From Orobanche coerulescens (lineage: Eukaryota > Streptophyta > Magnoliopsida > Lamiales > Orobanchaceae), in assembly GCA_033398695.1 (NCBI GenBank), contig CM065815.1, positions 101,212,501 through 101,276,500 of the forward strand: DNA of 64,000 bases. The letters are read 5' to 3'. Every line of letters begins with the position of its first letter. Within the stretch, counting starts at the first letter, position 1. The position numbers and the translations under genes were made by a program. Of this stretch, positions 22,562 through 34,039 are shown in pieces. A model generated the notes under the pieces. It was not told the DNA's origin and did no database searches. It saw nothing but the letters and a program-made list of their open reading frames with translations.

Positions 22562-23787
22562 CGTCGCATCTGGGTCTCCTACTCGTCTTATCTCATATAC
22601 TCAGGGCGGAACAGACCCCGCACTAGAAGCTCCCACTCTAGAAGGATGTCCACGTCCTCGACCTCTACCAAAACTCTACTGTGGTTGAGGAACTGTCGGT
22701 GCCTGATTCACACTCGGCTCTCCCACAGCTGGGGCTGATATCTGAGTAACTGGCGTCCGAACTGCATCCGTACAAAACTTAACACGATGTCCCATCCGAC
22801 CGCATGCAAGACACTGAATCGGGGGCCTATCACACTCACTCATCATGTGGCCGGGACGACCACAGTTAAAGCACGTAGGACCGCGAACGGAACCAGTAGG
22901 AGCAGACTTGGAACCGTTTGCTCGCCCAAATGACGGAGACTGACCCCCAAAGACTCTCGAACCAGACTGAGCCTTCGAATGCCCACAGACTTGCCTCCCG
23001 AAAACTGGCCGGAGGTCTTCTGTTTCTTCCTCACCGCCGTCTCTCGCGACAAGAACGACATCTCATAAGCCATCGCCTTATTCTGATACTCTTTCAAAGT
23101 TGTGCATCCCGGACCAGACATGTAATGACGCACCCTCGGTTTCATCCGCATATCGAAGTGGCGGATCTTATCAAGCTCATCTCGGACTTGGTTTCTCACA
23201 TAATGCAGCTGTTGGTTGTAGTCCTTGATTGCTTGCAAAATTGGGACATCCTAGGGCTTAGCCTCGAAGAAGGCTCGGATCCTCCCCTCTTTCACTGGCC
23301 ATGGACAAAACTCGTCTTCTATCAACTCCCGGAATTCTGCCCAAGTGGCTGCCCGATCACGTGGTTTCACCGCTTGCCACCACGTTGCCGCCTCTTTGGC
23401 GAGGAAGTACTGAGCGATGGGTACCTTCCTCTCCTCAGAGCAGTTAGCAGCCTCAAACACCTTTTCCATCTCAAACAACCAGTTCTCCCAACCGGAAGGG
23501 TCGGAAGCACCGTCAAACTGTCGAGGACGTATACGAATCACGTCCTGACGTAACTTATCATTTCCGAATCCAGTAGGTGGAACCGGGTTAGCATTAGCCT
23601 GGCCGACCAAAACGGCCTGAGTCAGTAGCGTCATCTGGTTTGCTACTTGTTGCAAAATGTTCGCTACTCCAACATTCTCATGTGCATTACCGGAGCTAGC
23701 AGACTGGTCCTGCTGACCCCCGGAACTAGGCGGAACACTGTTCGACAAAGAAGGCATAGTCGAATTAGTTCCCGAGTTATCGGACAT
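22562..23787 (-). pseudogene. gag-pol: Element D gag with two zinc knuckles, broken
   Basis: First clear ATG at 23787 (MSDNSGTNSTMPSLSNS). The same frame is open upstream through an Arg-Gly repeat (GRGRGRGRGRGRG, about 23800-23860), so the authentic start may be further upstream and lost. Gag core: IRPRQFDGASDPSGWENWLFEMEKVF, then REFRELIEDEF-like. Zinc knuckles CFNCGRPGHMMSEC and CLACGRMGHRVKFC lie at about 22750-22860. Breaks: TAG at 23251-23253, a frameshift around 22930-22990, TAG near 22679 and TGA near 22602. Confidence 0.85.
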
Positions 23788-24063
23788 GGCCGCCCCACCG
23801 GCTGCGCCACGTCCCCTACCGCGTCCGCGACCGCGTCCGCGTCCTCTACCAGCAGGAATTCTGAAGAAGTAGCGGGTGAGTACAATTCAAACGCAAAATG
23901 CAACAAGATATCAGGAAAGGAAACAGAACAGGATAACGTAACGAATCAAGTTAGGGAAAACTTAAGAGCACCGGCGTACTGAGATGATGGCATAGCAGTG
24001 ATACTGTTCAAAACGACACTCGGCTAGACCCAAATAACCGATAGCCTAGGTATCCATAAACCT

Positions 24064-24077
24064 AAGCTCTGATACCA
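24064..24077 (-). other. Primer binding site of element D (initiator Met tRNA)
   Basis: On the minus strand TGGTATCAGAGCTT lies five bases after the LTR end, a perfect match to the 12-base initiator-Met primer core. Confidence 0.92.
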
Positions 24078-24082
24078 TATTC

Positions 24083-26162
24083 TGTAACACCCCCAAGACG
24101 ATCGGGGCATATTACAGCGCCGTAGACCCCACACTGTGGAATCCACCAGGCTAACGTACCAACAAGACATTCAACAACGACATACAATCATCAACAAAAC
24201 GACAATTCAATTAAAAGACTACAATCCGACAAATAAAATCTGACATCAAATCTATTTCCCAAAACGGGAACATAACATTAACAATTTTAAAAAAAAGAAG
24301 TACTCGAGTACTTAAACCACTTTCATAAAACAGAATTCTCCAAAACAAGACATCAAAATAAATGACAGGATAGAACACCAATAATCAACTACTGGACAGT
24401 ATCATGCTTGCCCATCATCCTTATACGGCTCGAGTGCTCGCTTATCTCCAAGACCTGTACCTGAAATACAAAAGTATTTCCCCCATTTAAGGGGTTAGCG
24501 ACAACTGCTAGTGCAAGTACAATCCATTTGAACTACATTATAATCAGTTGAATATATGCGCCAAAGAAATCATTTATATTCCGGAATATTTACGATGCAC
24601 AAGCACGAAACACATTTTCTCCAACAAAACAATTCAAAGTTAACCTTGGTACGAGACTCACGGACACCGTACCCCGCAGAGCCCCGTCGGACATCCCTGG
24701 GTGGTTAACCACAGTTCGTGATACGCACACACATGGCAATACATATACCTAGAGGCCCCGTCGGACCGTCCCTAGGTGAACATACACATATCCGTCCACA
24801 ACAACCACGAATAGCCATAATTCAAATACTAGAACATGTAAACAAATGTAAAGTACTTGCCTTTGAGACATTCTTGAAGAATCGGAAATGAAATACGACT
24901 ACGAACGGTCCGGGTGGAAAATGACGGTTCCTAAATGAAGGATCAACATAGTTCAGTCCCAACGGACAACAATAATCGATTGGAATACACCCATAACCCC
25001 GATTATAAACTACGATAATGAACGATCAATCGATACGGGCGAGGGTTTATGGAAAATCTACCCGTATCAACAATTCACGGATTAATTCGAGGAAAACGGA
25101 TTGGGAATCACCCAATAACAGCAATCGGTAAGAAATTTCGCAACATACATGAATAATTCAGAATCAATCACGATAAACCCAAAAAAACCCCCAAATTAGA
25201 CGAGTTAGGGTTCCTGAAGAAAATACCTCGGATTCGGACGATGGAGGATGATTACGTTGATGGTAATATGCTAACACGATTCTACGGTGATGGAACATGA
25301 AGAAGTCTCCGACCAAAACTGAAGGGAATCGCCCGCTGGAGTCGCCCCGTGAAGAAAATGAAAGTAAACAGTGAAAAATGCTGTTTCTGAACTGCCGCTG
25401 ATCTATTTAAACTGCATAGTTAGCGCTCGCTAACTAACACAAGTAGCACGCGCTAACGGGGCTTATAAACAGTCCAGAAGCTACTGCCCGATGTCGCTAG
25501 TGTGCGCTAGACATGCTTAGCGCGCGCTAAATACCACTCGATAGCGCACGCTAACAACAACTAGTTAGTGTACAGTAAGTGCTCATCGATAGCGCGCGCA
25601 AGGGAATAAGGAGTAGCGTGCGCTACCCACGCAGCCAGATTGATCGCTCGGATCGCCAGATCAGCGATCTGTCGCCGAAGGTACAAAACTCGAAACGCAC
25701 GATAAGGCCAGAATCCAGAAACATAAACACGAAGTAAACAAGACAACAGAGGTAAGTGCCAAAAGGAAATACAATTCCGACCACCGGAGGGTCCGTAATG
25801 CGACAACAAAAATGAGATTCCCTAAACTTATAGGAAATTACAAAAATGGCCCAAGTGCCCGAAAATCACGAAACGACGTCGGATTTACAAACCAAAAGTC
25901 TCAACATGACCAACTCAACCATACGAACTTGCACAAACCAAGAAACAACGAAAACGAATGAGTTTTACGAGAATCGAATGTTCATACGGCAAAACATGTC
26001 ATAAAACAAAATTACGTGAAAACATCTCCAAAACTCGTCCAAATGGAAAAACTCCAAGAATAAAGTAGATTCACAATGTCGAAATGGTTATAAGCAAGTC
26101 GATAAAAATAGACATACACCAAAAATGGAAACTGCTAAAAATGAAAAGTTACGGATATTACA
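24083..26162 (-). repeat. 5' LTR of element D (2080 bp)
   Basis: Pairs with 17301-19331. It retains the 53 bp missing from the other copy and the palindromic array (25419-25626). The array copy differs at a few positions (for example GTTAGCGCTCGCTAAC against GTTAGCGCACGCTAAC). Confidence 0.93.
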
Positions 26163-26167
26163 GTAGC

Positions 26168-27353
26168 TTCTTTTGTCGAGCGGTGTTTGGCTTGTCAGCA
26201 AGTGAAAGCACTACACCTACGACCTTATGGGAAGTTACAGCCATTGACCATTCCAGAATGGAAGTGGGAGGGAATAGCGATGGATTTTGTGACTAGTTTG
26301 CCGAAGACCAAACGAGGAAACACTGCTATATGGGTTATAGTAGACAGACTCACAAAATCAGCTCACTTTTTGCCTATCCCAATCACTTACGGATCTGAGA
26401 AGTTGTCACAGTTGTATGTCCGTGAAATTGTACGTTTGCATGGAGTGCCGGTATCAATCACGTCAGATCGAGATCCAAAATTTACCTCTAGATTTTGGAC
26501 GAGTCTACAGAAGGAATTGGGTACACATCTGAACTTTAGTACTGCTTTCCACCCACAGACCGATGGACAATCAGAAAGGACAATTCAAACACTAGAAGAC
26601 ATGTTAAGAACTATAGTGTTGGATCAAGGTGCAAATTGGGAGCATGTTTTGCCATTAATCGAATTTTCTTACAACAACAGTCACGAGGCAACGATAGGTA
26701 TGGCGCTTTATGAGGCCTTATACGGCAGAAAATGCAGATCACCACTTAATTGGGACGAAGTGGGTGAGAGGAATATTTTAGGGCCAGATACAGTCAGCGA
26801 GATGATCGAGATAATCCGCAAGATACGACAGAGAATACAAGAGGCCAAGACTCGATAGAAGTCATACGCCGATACACGCCGAACTAAATTGCATTTCGAA
26901 AGTGGGGATAAGGCTTTCCTCAAGGTTTCCACTTCTAAGGGAATAATCAGGTTTGGCGTTAAAGGCAAGCTTAGGCCACGTTTTATAGGGCCATATGAGA
27001 TTCTTGAAAGGATCGGCCCAGTTGCTTATAGGTTGGCTCTGCCACCTAGTCTCGGGAATGTTCACAATGTTTTCCACGTTTCTCAGCTGAGAAAGTATGT
27101 ATTTGATCCCAAGCATGTGATTTATCAGAGTGACATAGTTCTTAGTCACGATACGAGTTATGTAGAGAGGCCTGAAGCTATTTTAGACCATAAAGTTCAA
27201 GAATTGAGGAATAAGTCGATTTCTTTGGTGAAAGTATTATGGAGTCACCACGGTCACGAAGAAGCTACGTGGGAACTCGAAAGCAAGATGAGGGAGAAAT
27301 ACCCAGAACTTTTTGATAAGGTATGTAAATTTTGGGACAAAATTTCTTGTTAG
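26168..27353 (+). pseudogene. gag-pol: Element C integrase core and chromodomain, downstream of element D
   Basis: Resumes exactly where element C was cut at 17300: after one copy of GTAGC the frame reads SFVERCLACQQVK, completing the integrase zinc region. The catalytic core follows: MDFVTSLPKTKRGNTAIWVIVDRLTKSAHF, then ITSDRDPKF and HPQTDGQSERTIQTLEDML, with all three acidic positions visible. After a TAG at 26856-26858 the frame continues with KLRPRFIGPYEILERIG and NVFHVSQLRKYV. A chromodomain follows (PEAILDHKVQELRNK, LVKVLWSHHGHEEATWELE) and the stop is TAG 27351-27353. One nonsense codon in 395 codons makes this the best-preserved part of C. Confidence 0.93.
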
Positions 27354-27363
27354 AAGGGTAGGA
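27352..27363 (+). other. Polypurine tract of element C
   Basis: AGAAGGGTAGGA overlaps the pol stop and ends where the 3' LTR starts (TGTAATGTCCCGG). Confidence 0.7.
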
Positions 27364-28144
27364 TGTAATGTCCCGGTCTTTTATATGCATGAATTATTAT
27401 GACCTCAAGTGCGACATTAGGGTTTTGCATTCACAAATAATAAAATTCTAACTAATGAAGTAAGTTTAGAACTATTTACACGTTTTTAATTCAGAAATCG
27501 GATGTTCGGTTATTTGGTTGGGTTTACCTTCCGAATTTGATTTTTATGTTTCCATAGACAGAATCGTGATTCCGTCGACTTCTATATACACTACTTTTAC
27601 ATTACGAGTACGATTTTCAAAAGTTTACTTTTTGAGTTTTCGGGTATATTTTATGTCGAGTCGTTTTCTCGGATAATTCGTGTTCCGTAAATCGCGAAAC
27701 TTTTCTCCGACTTTAAGCTGTAAGTGCGACGCGATAATTTAAGTATATGTCATACATTTAATACCCGAGTAATTTTATCTGTGGAGGAGCGATACGTAAA
27801 ATATTCTTCGACCGGTTTATGACGACGTCTAGGGTTAACCTAGTATATAAAGGGACATCACCTCCCTTTCTTTCTCCTCCTCACTTCATCTTCTTCCCTC
27901 TTCTTCTCTACTTAAGCACCCCCCCCCCCCCCCTTCACCATTGAAGAACACCATTGTTCTTCATTAAAAACTCAAGTTAGAAGCTCACTTTGTGTTCCAA
28001 ACTTGAATCCAAGTTCATATTCAAGTAAGTTACCTCATTCTCTTCATTTCTACCCAAGTAAAAATAAGTTTTGGACCACTTTAAAATTTGGAAAATATAT
28101 GAAGATTTTAGGTTTAATGTTATAATGTTTTGTATGTTGTTTTT
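27364..28144 (+). repeat. 3' LTR of element C, truncated by element E1
   Basis: Begins TGTAATGTCCCGGTC after the PPT. It contains a TATA box (27844-27850) followed by a pyrimidine-rich leader with a run of 15 C (27919-27933). The right part is lost where E1 gag sequence begins at about 28145. No second copy is available in the window, so the full length is unknown. Confidence 0.8.
27844..27850 (+). promoter_or_regulatory. TATA box of the element C LTR
   Basis: TATATAA followed by AGGGACATCACC and a CT-rich stretch, the usual arrangement around the transcription start of plant LTR promoters. The transcription start itself is not visible. Confidence 0.6.
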
Positions 28145-28505
28145 AAGTTTTCTTTTTAATAAATCCCATGAACGGATCTTTTCTTTTCCCGTCCGAGCTC
28201 TTCGTGTCTTCACTCCTTCGAACCAAAGAGAAGCACCCTTCCCTAACTTGAAAATTGCATATTTGCAACGTTTCTCGTCGTTAGGGTCTCTGACTTCGAA
28301 CATGCGCTCAATCTTCCGTTCCCATTCCAAATAAGCTTCGGGATCGGTACCTCCGACAAACTCTGGAAGTTTATTTACTTTGAACTCGTCCGCATGGTGC
28401 GGTTAAACGAGCGTCGTCTCTGCGTCTTGCTTGCATACGTTGCTCCGGTAAGCCGTTTAGTGGGTCACGGAGTTTCATCAAGAAATCGAGATCGGAGAAA
28501 TCCAT
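28145..28505 (-). pseudogene. gag-pol: E1 gag N-terminal fragment
   Basis: Minus-strand start at 28505 (MDFSDLDFLMKLRDP). It parallels the element B gag through WERKIERMFEVRDPNDEKRCKYAIFKLGKGASLWFEGVKTRRARTGKEKIRSWDLLKRKLK, then stops where sequence of the element C LTR begins. At least one indel near 28403 shifts the frame between the N-terminus and the WERKIERMF part. Confidence 0.85.
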
Positions 28506-28588
28506 AACAAGAGAGTCACAAGATAGTTTTAACAAGAAATCGCCAATAAAATCGCCAAGAAAATAACCTTGGGCTCCGATACCACTAA

Positions 28589-28714
28589 TGATGCGAATTC
28601 ACTCAGAATGTGAATATGTATCAGTTGGAAAATGTATAAGTATGGAAGTATATCGTAGCGGAAGTATATTTTGTGAATATGATAAATCGAATGTATGAAT
28701 ATGGATGTAATATC
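28589..28714 (-). repeat. E1 LTR, first piece
   Basis: Begins TGATGCGAATTCACTCAG after the PBS. It is cut by element F at TSD ATATC (28710-28714). It closely matches the start of E2 at 41890. Confidence 0.85.
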
Positions 28715-29648
28715 TGATACGAAGTCGACTACTCCAAGCGAAGAAGATGAAGTAAGAATTGACGTAAAATACCTCGATCGCACTCCAACGTACTTCTTGG
28801 GCGAGAAAACGGATACGAGGTACGGAGTTACCTTGATTGTCGGAATTGGAATAACTTAAGGCTAGTTGCAACATGGGAGGGGGAAAAGGTCCAAGTGGTA
28901 GCTAAACAAAGAATTTTCAGCATTTCTTTATTATAAAGGCAGCAGGATTCTTGGCAACTTGTTATATGAAAAAGCGGCTGTCAAACTTCAACTTGGAGAC
29001 AAGACCCAACTTTTACTTTTGTCAACAAGTGACATGAAGAACCTTTTATTATCCTTTCATTATTTTAAAGAACAGCTGGTAATAGTTTAAGTTATTTTGT
29101 CAGGCCACCTTTGCCTATAAATAGTGGCAGTAGAGTTGTAATGGAAATTATTGAATGTTGAAGAATTGAGAACACTTTGTGTTTTTCCCTGGTGAATGCT
29201 TTTCATCAAAACTTGGTTTTTATTCGACGCGTTTCGAATACTAATCTGATTGATTCTCAATAGGTCTTGAGGAGAAATCACTTTATCAAATTATAGGTCT
29301 AATTTGATAAAAACATCTGTTTATATCTTGTTTCGATATTCTGTTTATTATTCGATACAGTTGTATACTTGTTCAATATTTCGTATAAAGTGTTGTTCGA
29401 TCCTTCGAACGTGTTTCCTGTCTTAAATCCGTTTCCGAACGAAACGTGCTGTTTCGAGTCTTTTCATTTGGACCAAATTCCTGTCTTGTGGCTGTATCGA
29501 ATCACCGCCTTCATCACTCGCCAGTATTGTTGCTGTAGCGAGCTGTTGTCACCAGTTCCCGACAGTTTCTTGTCGATAGCTTCCGTTCATCAAAAGGACT
29601 TCCGCTGTATCGAGAGCGAATTCGACTCCCAAGTGAGAATTCGTATCA
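28715..29648 (+). repeat. 5' LTR of element F (934 bp)
   Basis: TGATACGAAGTC...GAATTCGTATCA. A TATA box (TATAAATA) lies at 29116-29123. The U5 side is rich in CTGT-type motifs (for example CTGTTTCGAGTC and GCTGTATCGA) that reappear in the remnant at 58488-58820. Confidence 0.95.
29116..29123 (+). promoter_or_regulatory. TATA box of element F 5' LTR
   Basis: TATAAATA, also at 34291-34298 in the 3' LTR, about 530 bp before the LTR end. Confidence 0.6.
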
Positions 29649-29652
29649 TAAG

Positions 29653-29664
29653 TGGTATCGGAGA
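29653..29664 (+). other. Primer binding site of element F
   Basis: TGGTATCGGAGA starts four bases after the LTR, one internal difference from the initiator-Met site of element A. Confidence 0.85.
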
Positions 29665-29685
29665 GCACCCAAGATCTTTGACGTT

Positions 29686-32600
29686 ATGGATCTCAACGAC
29701 GCTGACTTCTTGGCAAAACTTCGTGATGCATTGCGCGACGTACCAGAACAACGCGACCAGCGTTGGCAACCTAGGCGTGGTGACTATGAACGACCCTCAC
29801 GCCATGTCGAAGAGTTCAAGGTGAACGAGCACCCAGAGTTCGTTGGAGGGACAGACCCTGAAGTTTACCTGGAATGGGAACGAAAAATTGATCGTATGTT
29901 CGAATTTAAAGACCTTGACGATGAGAAAAGGTGTAAGTATGCAATTCTCAAGTTAGGGAAAGGAGCTTCACTTTGGTACGAAGGAATTAAAACACGAAGA
30001 GCTCGTGCGGGGAAGGAAAAGATCCGTTCGTGGGATTCATTAAAAAGAAAACTTCGTAAGAGATATGTGCCAACATCACACCGGTTATCCTTATACAGAA
30101 AGATTGCAGATCTCATGCAAGGAAAGTTAAATGTCAGTGAGTACATTGAGGAGTTTGAGAATCTAACCTTAATGGGAGAGATAGAGGAGAATGAGGAACA
30201 GAAGATGTCGCGATTCTTGCGTGGCTTAAACCGAAGCATGGCTAACTCGGTGGAACTGTATCCATACGAGGACTTCGATACATTATGTGGGTTATGTCTG
30301 AAGTTAGAAGCTCAGAACAGGATGAAGATGTATAAACCTGAGTTTCCAGTCAAATTTGGAAACCCAAGCGTCGGATCTAGTTCAGCTGTTAAGGCAACTG
30401 TACCGACTCCAGTTCCTGTTGCGAATCCGGCTAAGGCGACTGTGCCCTACGTACCGAAGGAGACGAGTTTGGCTAAAGTGAGATGCTTCAAATGTCAAGG
30501 GTTCGGGCATTATCAAAATGCTTGTCCAAACAAACGAGTGGTGACACTCAGGGAAGCTGTCACGATCCGAGATGAGTTGTTGATCGAGGAAGAAAGACTG
30601 GGTGACGTGTTTGATTTCGACATTAAGGACGAAGAAGGAGAAGAATGCGAGACTTACGATGCCCCAAGCTATGACACGTCTTTAGTTCTGCGAACGCTAC
30701 GAGCCAAAGTCAGATCGAATGATTCGAAGCAATAAATCAAATATTTCACACGAAGTGTCAAATTGGAAAGAAATGGTGTAGTTTGATCGTTGATGGAGGG
30801 AGTTGCACCAACGTCGCTTCCAGCAAGATGGTGACTAAACTCGGGCTGACCACTACGGCTCACCCGAAACCTTACACTTTGCATTGGCTCGATGATGGGA
30901 GCAAAATAAGGGTGACTAAACAAGTGAGGATTGGACTAGCCATGGGTTCATATGAAGACAACGTATTATGTGATGTACTCCCGATGGATGCATGCCATGT
31001 ACTGTTGGGAAGACCGTGGATGTTTGATAGGGACGTTTTACACCGAGGGAGAAGCAATGAGTACGAGTTACGGGATAAGGGCAAGAAGATTGTGCTTAAA
31101 CCAATGTCACCGCAAGCTATTCACTCTATGAGTTCTAGTAGGAGTGAAAAACCAAAACTGGCCATGTTTGCTAGCGAATGGGAGGTGGAACATGCTATTA
31201 ATGATGGCAAATGCGTGTACTTATTGGTTTTGAAGGAGACACGGGATGGTGACATGGTTGTACGAAATGAAAGGATGGATGCCTTATTGCACGAATTTGC
31301 GGATGTTTTTCCCGAGGAATTACCGTCGGGTTTGCCACCTATTCGTGGGATTGAACATCAGATCGACCTCATACCGGGTGTGTCACTCCATAACAAAGCT
31401 GCCTATAGATGTAATCCCGAGGAGACGAAGGAATTACAAAACCAAATCGAAGAACTCATAGATCGTGGGTATGTTCGAGAAAGCCTAAGTCCTTGTGCGG
31501 TTCCGGTATTACTGGTTCCAAAGAAAGACGGATCTTGGAGGATGTGTATTGACAGTCGAGCTGTGAATAATATAACCATCAAGTATCGATTTCCGATTCC
31601 GAGGCTTGATGACATGTTGGACGAATTACACGGATCAGTGATCTTTTCAAAAGTTGATCTACGAAGTGGTTATCACCAGATTCGAATGCGAGAAGGAGAT
31701 GAGTGGAAGACAGCCTTTAAAACTAAACACGGGCTGTATGAATGGGCCGTTATGCCGTTCGGTCTTACAAATGCACCGAGTACTTTCATGCGCTTGATGA
31801 ATGAGGTACTTAAGCCATTTTTAGGGAAATTTGTGGTTGTATACTTAGATGATATTTTGATCTACAGCCAATCGCTGCAAGAACATTTCGAACACTTGAG
31901 GCAAGTCTTCGAAACCCTTAGAGACCAGAAGCTGTATGGAAAAAAGGAGAAGTGCTCATTTTTGGTCGAAAGTATAGTCTTTCTTGGCTATGTTATTTCA
32001 AAGAATGGAGTGTCGGTCGATCAAGCGAAGATCGAAGCAATTAAGTCCTGGCCGGTTCCCACTACAGTGACGGAGGTTAGATCGTTCCATGGACTAGCTT
32101 CATTTTACCGAAGATTCATTCGAGACTTCAGTACCATTGCAAGCCCAATAACCGAATGTTTGAAGAAGGGCACGTTTAATTGGAGCAGGGCTGCTTAGGA
32201 GTCATTTGCAAAGTTGAAAGTGAAGTTGTGCGAAGCACCAATCTTAGCATTACCTGATTTTTCGCAACCGTTTGAGGTGGAGTGTGATGCTAGCGGAGTG
32301 GGCATTGGAGCGGTTCTCATTCAGGGAAAGCGACCTATTGCTTATTTTTCCGAGAAATTAAACGGTGCTCGTCTGAATTATTGTACCTACGACAAGGAGT
32401 TTTATGCGATTGTAAGGGCCCTAGATCATTGGAGTCACTATCTTCGGCCAAAGCATTTTATCATACACTCGGACCATGAATCTTTGAAGTACATTAACGG
32501 GCAACACAAGTTAAGTCCCAGGCATGTGAAGTGGGTGGAATTCTTACAATCATTTCACATCTCATCGAAGTATAAGGATGGCAAGAGCAATATTGTGGCA

Positions 32601-34039
32601 GATGCATTGTCTAGGCGTTATGCCTTACTCGCCACTCTTGATGTTCGTTTGCTAGGGTTCGATACAGTGAAGGAGTATTACGAAGGTGATGCGGATTTTG
32701 GCGAGACCTTCGCCCTGTGCAAATCTGGCCCGGTGGGAGAATTTTCGATACAGGAGGGCTTTCTTTTTAAGGGAAATCGTCTTTGTCTACCCAGGCACAC
32801 GATTCGCGAATTGCTGATTCGAGAGGCTCATGGGGGAGGTTTGGCTGGCCACTTCGGTTCGGCCAAGACATTAGAAGTGCTTAAGGAACATTTTTATTGG
32901 CCAAGGATGCAGGGGGATGTTCATAATATAATTAGTAAATGTGTGACGTGCCATATTGCGAAGAGTTCGTTCAAACCAGGAGTCTACACACCTTTACCGA
33001 TTCCGGAAAGACCGTGGGAAGATGTCTCAATGGATTTCATTGTGGCTTTGCCTCGAACCCAACGAGGTAAGGATGCGATTATGGTGGTCGTCGATCGTTT
33101 TTCGAAGATGGCTCATTTTGTTCCTTGTCACAAAACCGATGATGCGAGTAATGTTGCTGACCTGTATTTCCGAGAGGTAGTGCGATTACATGGAGTTCCG
33201 AAAACTATTGTTTCGGACCGAGACTCAAAGTTTCTAAGCTACTTTTGGAACACATTATGGAGGAAGGTGGGAACCAAGCTTTTGTTTAGTACTTCACATC
33301 ATCCTCAAACCGACGGACAAACTGAAGTAACGAATCGAACACTGGGACGCCATTGCGAGGCTTGGTGAGCAAAACACAAAAGGAGGATCTCGGCGGCGCA
33401 TGCGGAGTTTGCTTACAACCGTTCTCCTACTCATGCCACAGCACACTCTCCGTTTGAAGTAGTTTACGGGTTGAATCCTTACATACCGCTAGATCTAATT
33501 CCACTACCAAGTGACGAATTGGTGCATAAGGATGCGGAGTCAAAACTAAAATCAATGATGAAACTACACGAACAGGTGCGGGATCGAATCAAGGAAATAA
33601 ACGAGGCGTACAAAAGGAAGTCGAACAAGCAAAGAAAGCCGAGACTATTCGAGGTTGGAGATTTAGTTTGGTTACATTTGAGGAAGGAACGATTCCCGAG
33701 TAAGCGTAAGAATAAGTTAATGCCACGAGCCGAGGGGCCATTTAAAATAGTTGCGAAGGTGAACGACAATGCTTACAAATTAGAACTTCCGGGCGACTAT
33801 GGAGTGCATACTACTTTCAACATAGGTGATCTTTCTCCTTATCTTGATGATGACGGGATTGCGGGGTGAGGACAATTCCTCTTAAAGGGGAGGATGATAC
33901 GAAGTCGACTACTCCAAGCGAAGAAGATGAAGTAAGAATTGACGTAAAATACCTCGATCGCACTCCAACGTACTTCTTGGGCGAGAAAACGGATACGAGG
34001 TACGGAGTTACCTTGATTGTCGGAATTGGAATAACTTAA
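29686..34039 (+). pseudogene. gag-pol: Element F gag-pol, broken
   Basis: Starts at ATG 29686 (MDLNDADFLAKLRDAL). Zinc knuckle: CFKCQGFGHYQNAC at about 30485-30526. Protease: LIVDGGSCTN near 30783. [21 protein letters not shown] and YLDDILIYS (about 31842). RNase [14 protein letters not shown] (about 32280). Integrase: [38 protein letters not shown]. Breaks: a one-base loss plus TAA at 30733-30735, TAG at 32196-32198 (a Gln codon in the sisters), a one-base change near 33352, scrambled bases at about 33382-33400 where the sisters read KDWD.KLAHAE, and a one-base loss near 33865. The tail passes the PPT into the 3' LTR (FLGEKTDTRYGVTLI) and stops at TAA 34037-34039. Several breaks lie at CTG/CAG contexts and may be sequencing error. 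Confidence 0.92.
33884..33894 (+). other. Polypurine tract of element F
   Basis: AAAGGGGAGGA directly before TGATACG of the 3' LTR. Confidence 0.85.

Larger units (their letters stand above)
17301..26162 (-). mobile_element. Element D: Tekay-like chromovirus (8862 bp)
   Basis: LTRs at 17301-19331 (2031 bp) and 24083-26162 (2080 bp) are flanked by the perfect TSD GTAGC (17296-17300 and 26163-26167). Minus-strand gag-pol with a double zinc knuckle, protease, RT, RNase H, integrase and chromodomain lies between them, with a PPT at the left and an initiator-Met PBS at the right. It splits the integrase of element C between RDVA and SFVERC. The coding region has multiple stops and an internal deletion in the integrase core, so D is non-autonomous. 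Confidence 0.96.
13789..28144 (+). mobile_element. Element C: Tekay/Del-like chromovirus, interrupted by element D
   Basis: The plus-strand gag-pol runs from 13985 to 17300, is interrupted by element D, and resumes in frame at 26168, ending at 27353 with a chromodomain. A PPT and the start of a 3' LTR (27364) follow. That LTR is cut off by element E1 at about 28145. The 5' LTR and PBS are not found: the leader at 13789 abuts element B, and 1-1004 does not match the 3' LTR. C is the oldest layer in this half of the window, and its reading frame carries many breaks. Confidence 0.85.

Noticed and set aside
27919..27933. Run of 15 C as a functional G-quadruplex or motif
   Set aside because: A simple homopolymer in a pyrimidine-rich leader. 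Its length may also be unreliable in the read data.
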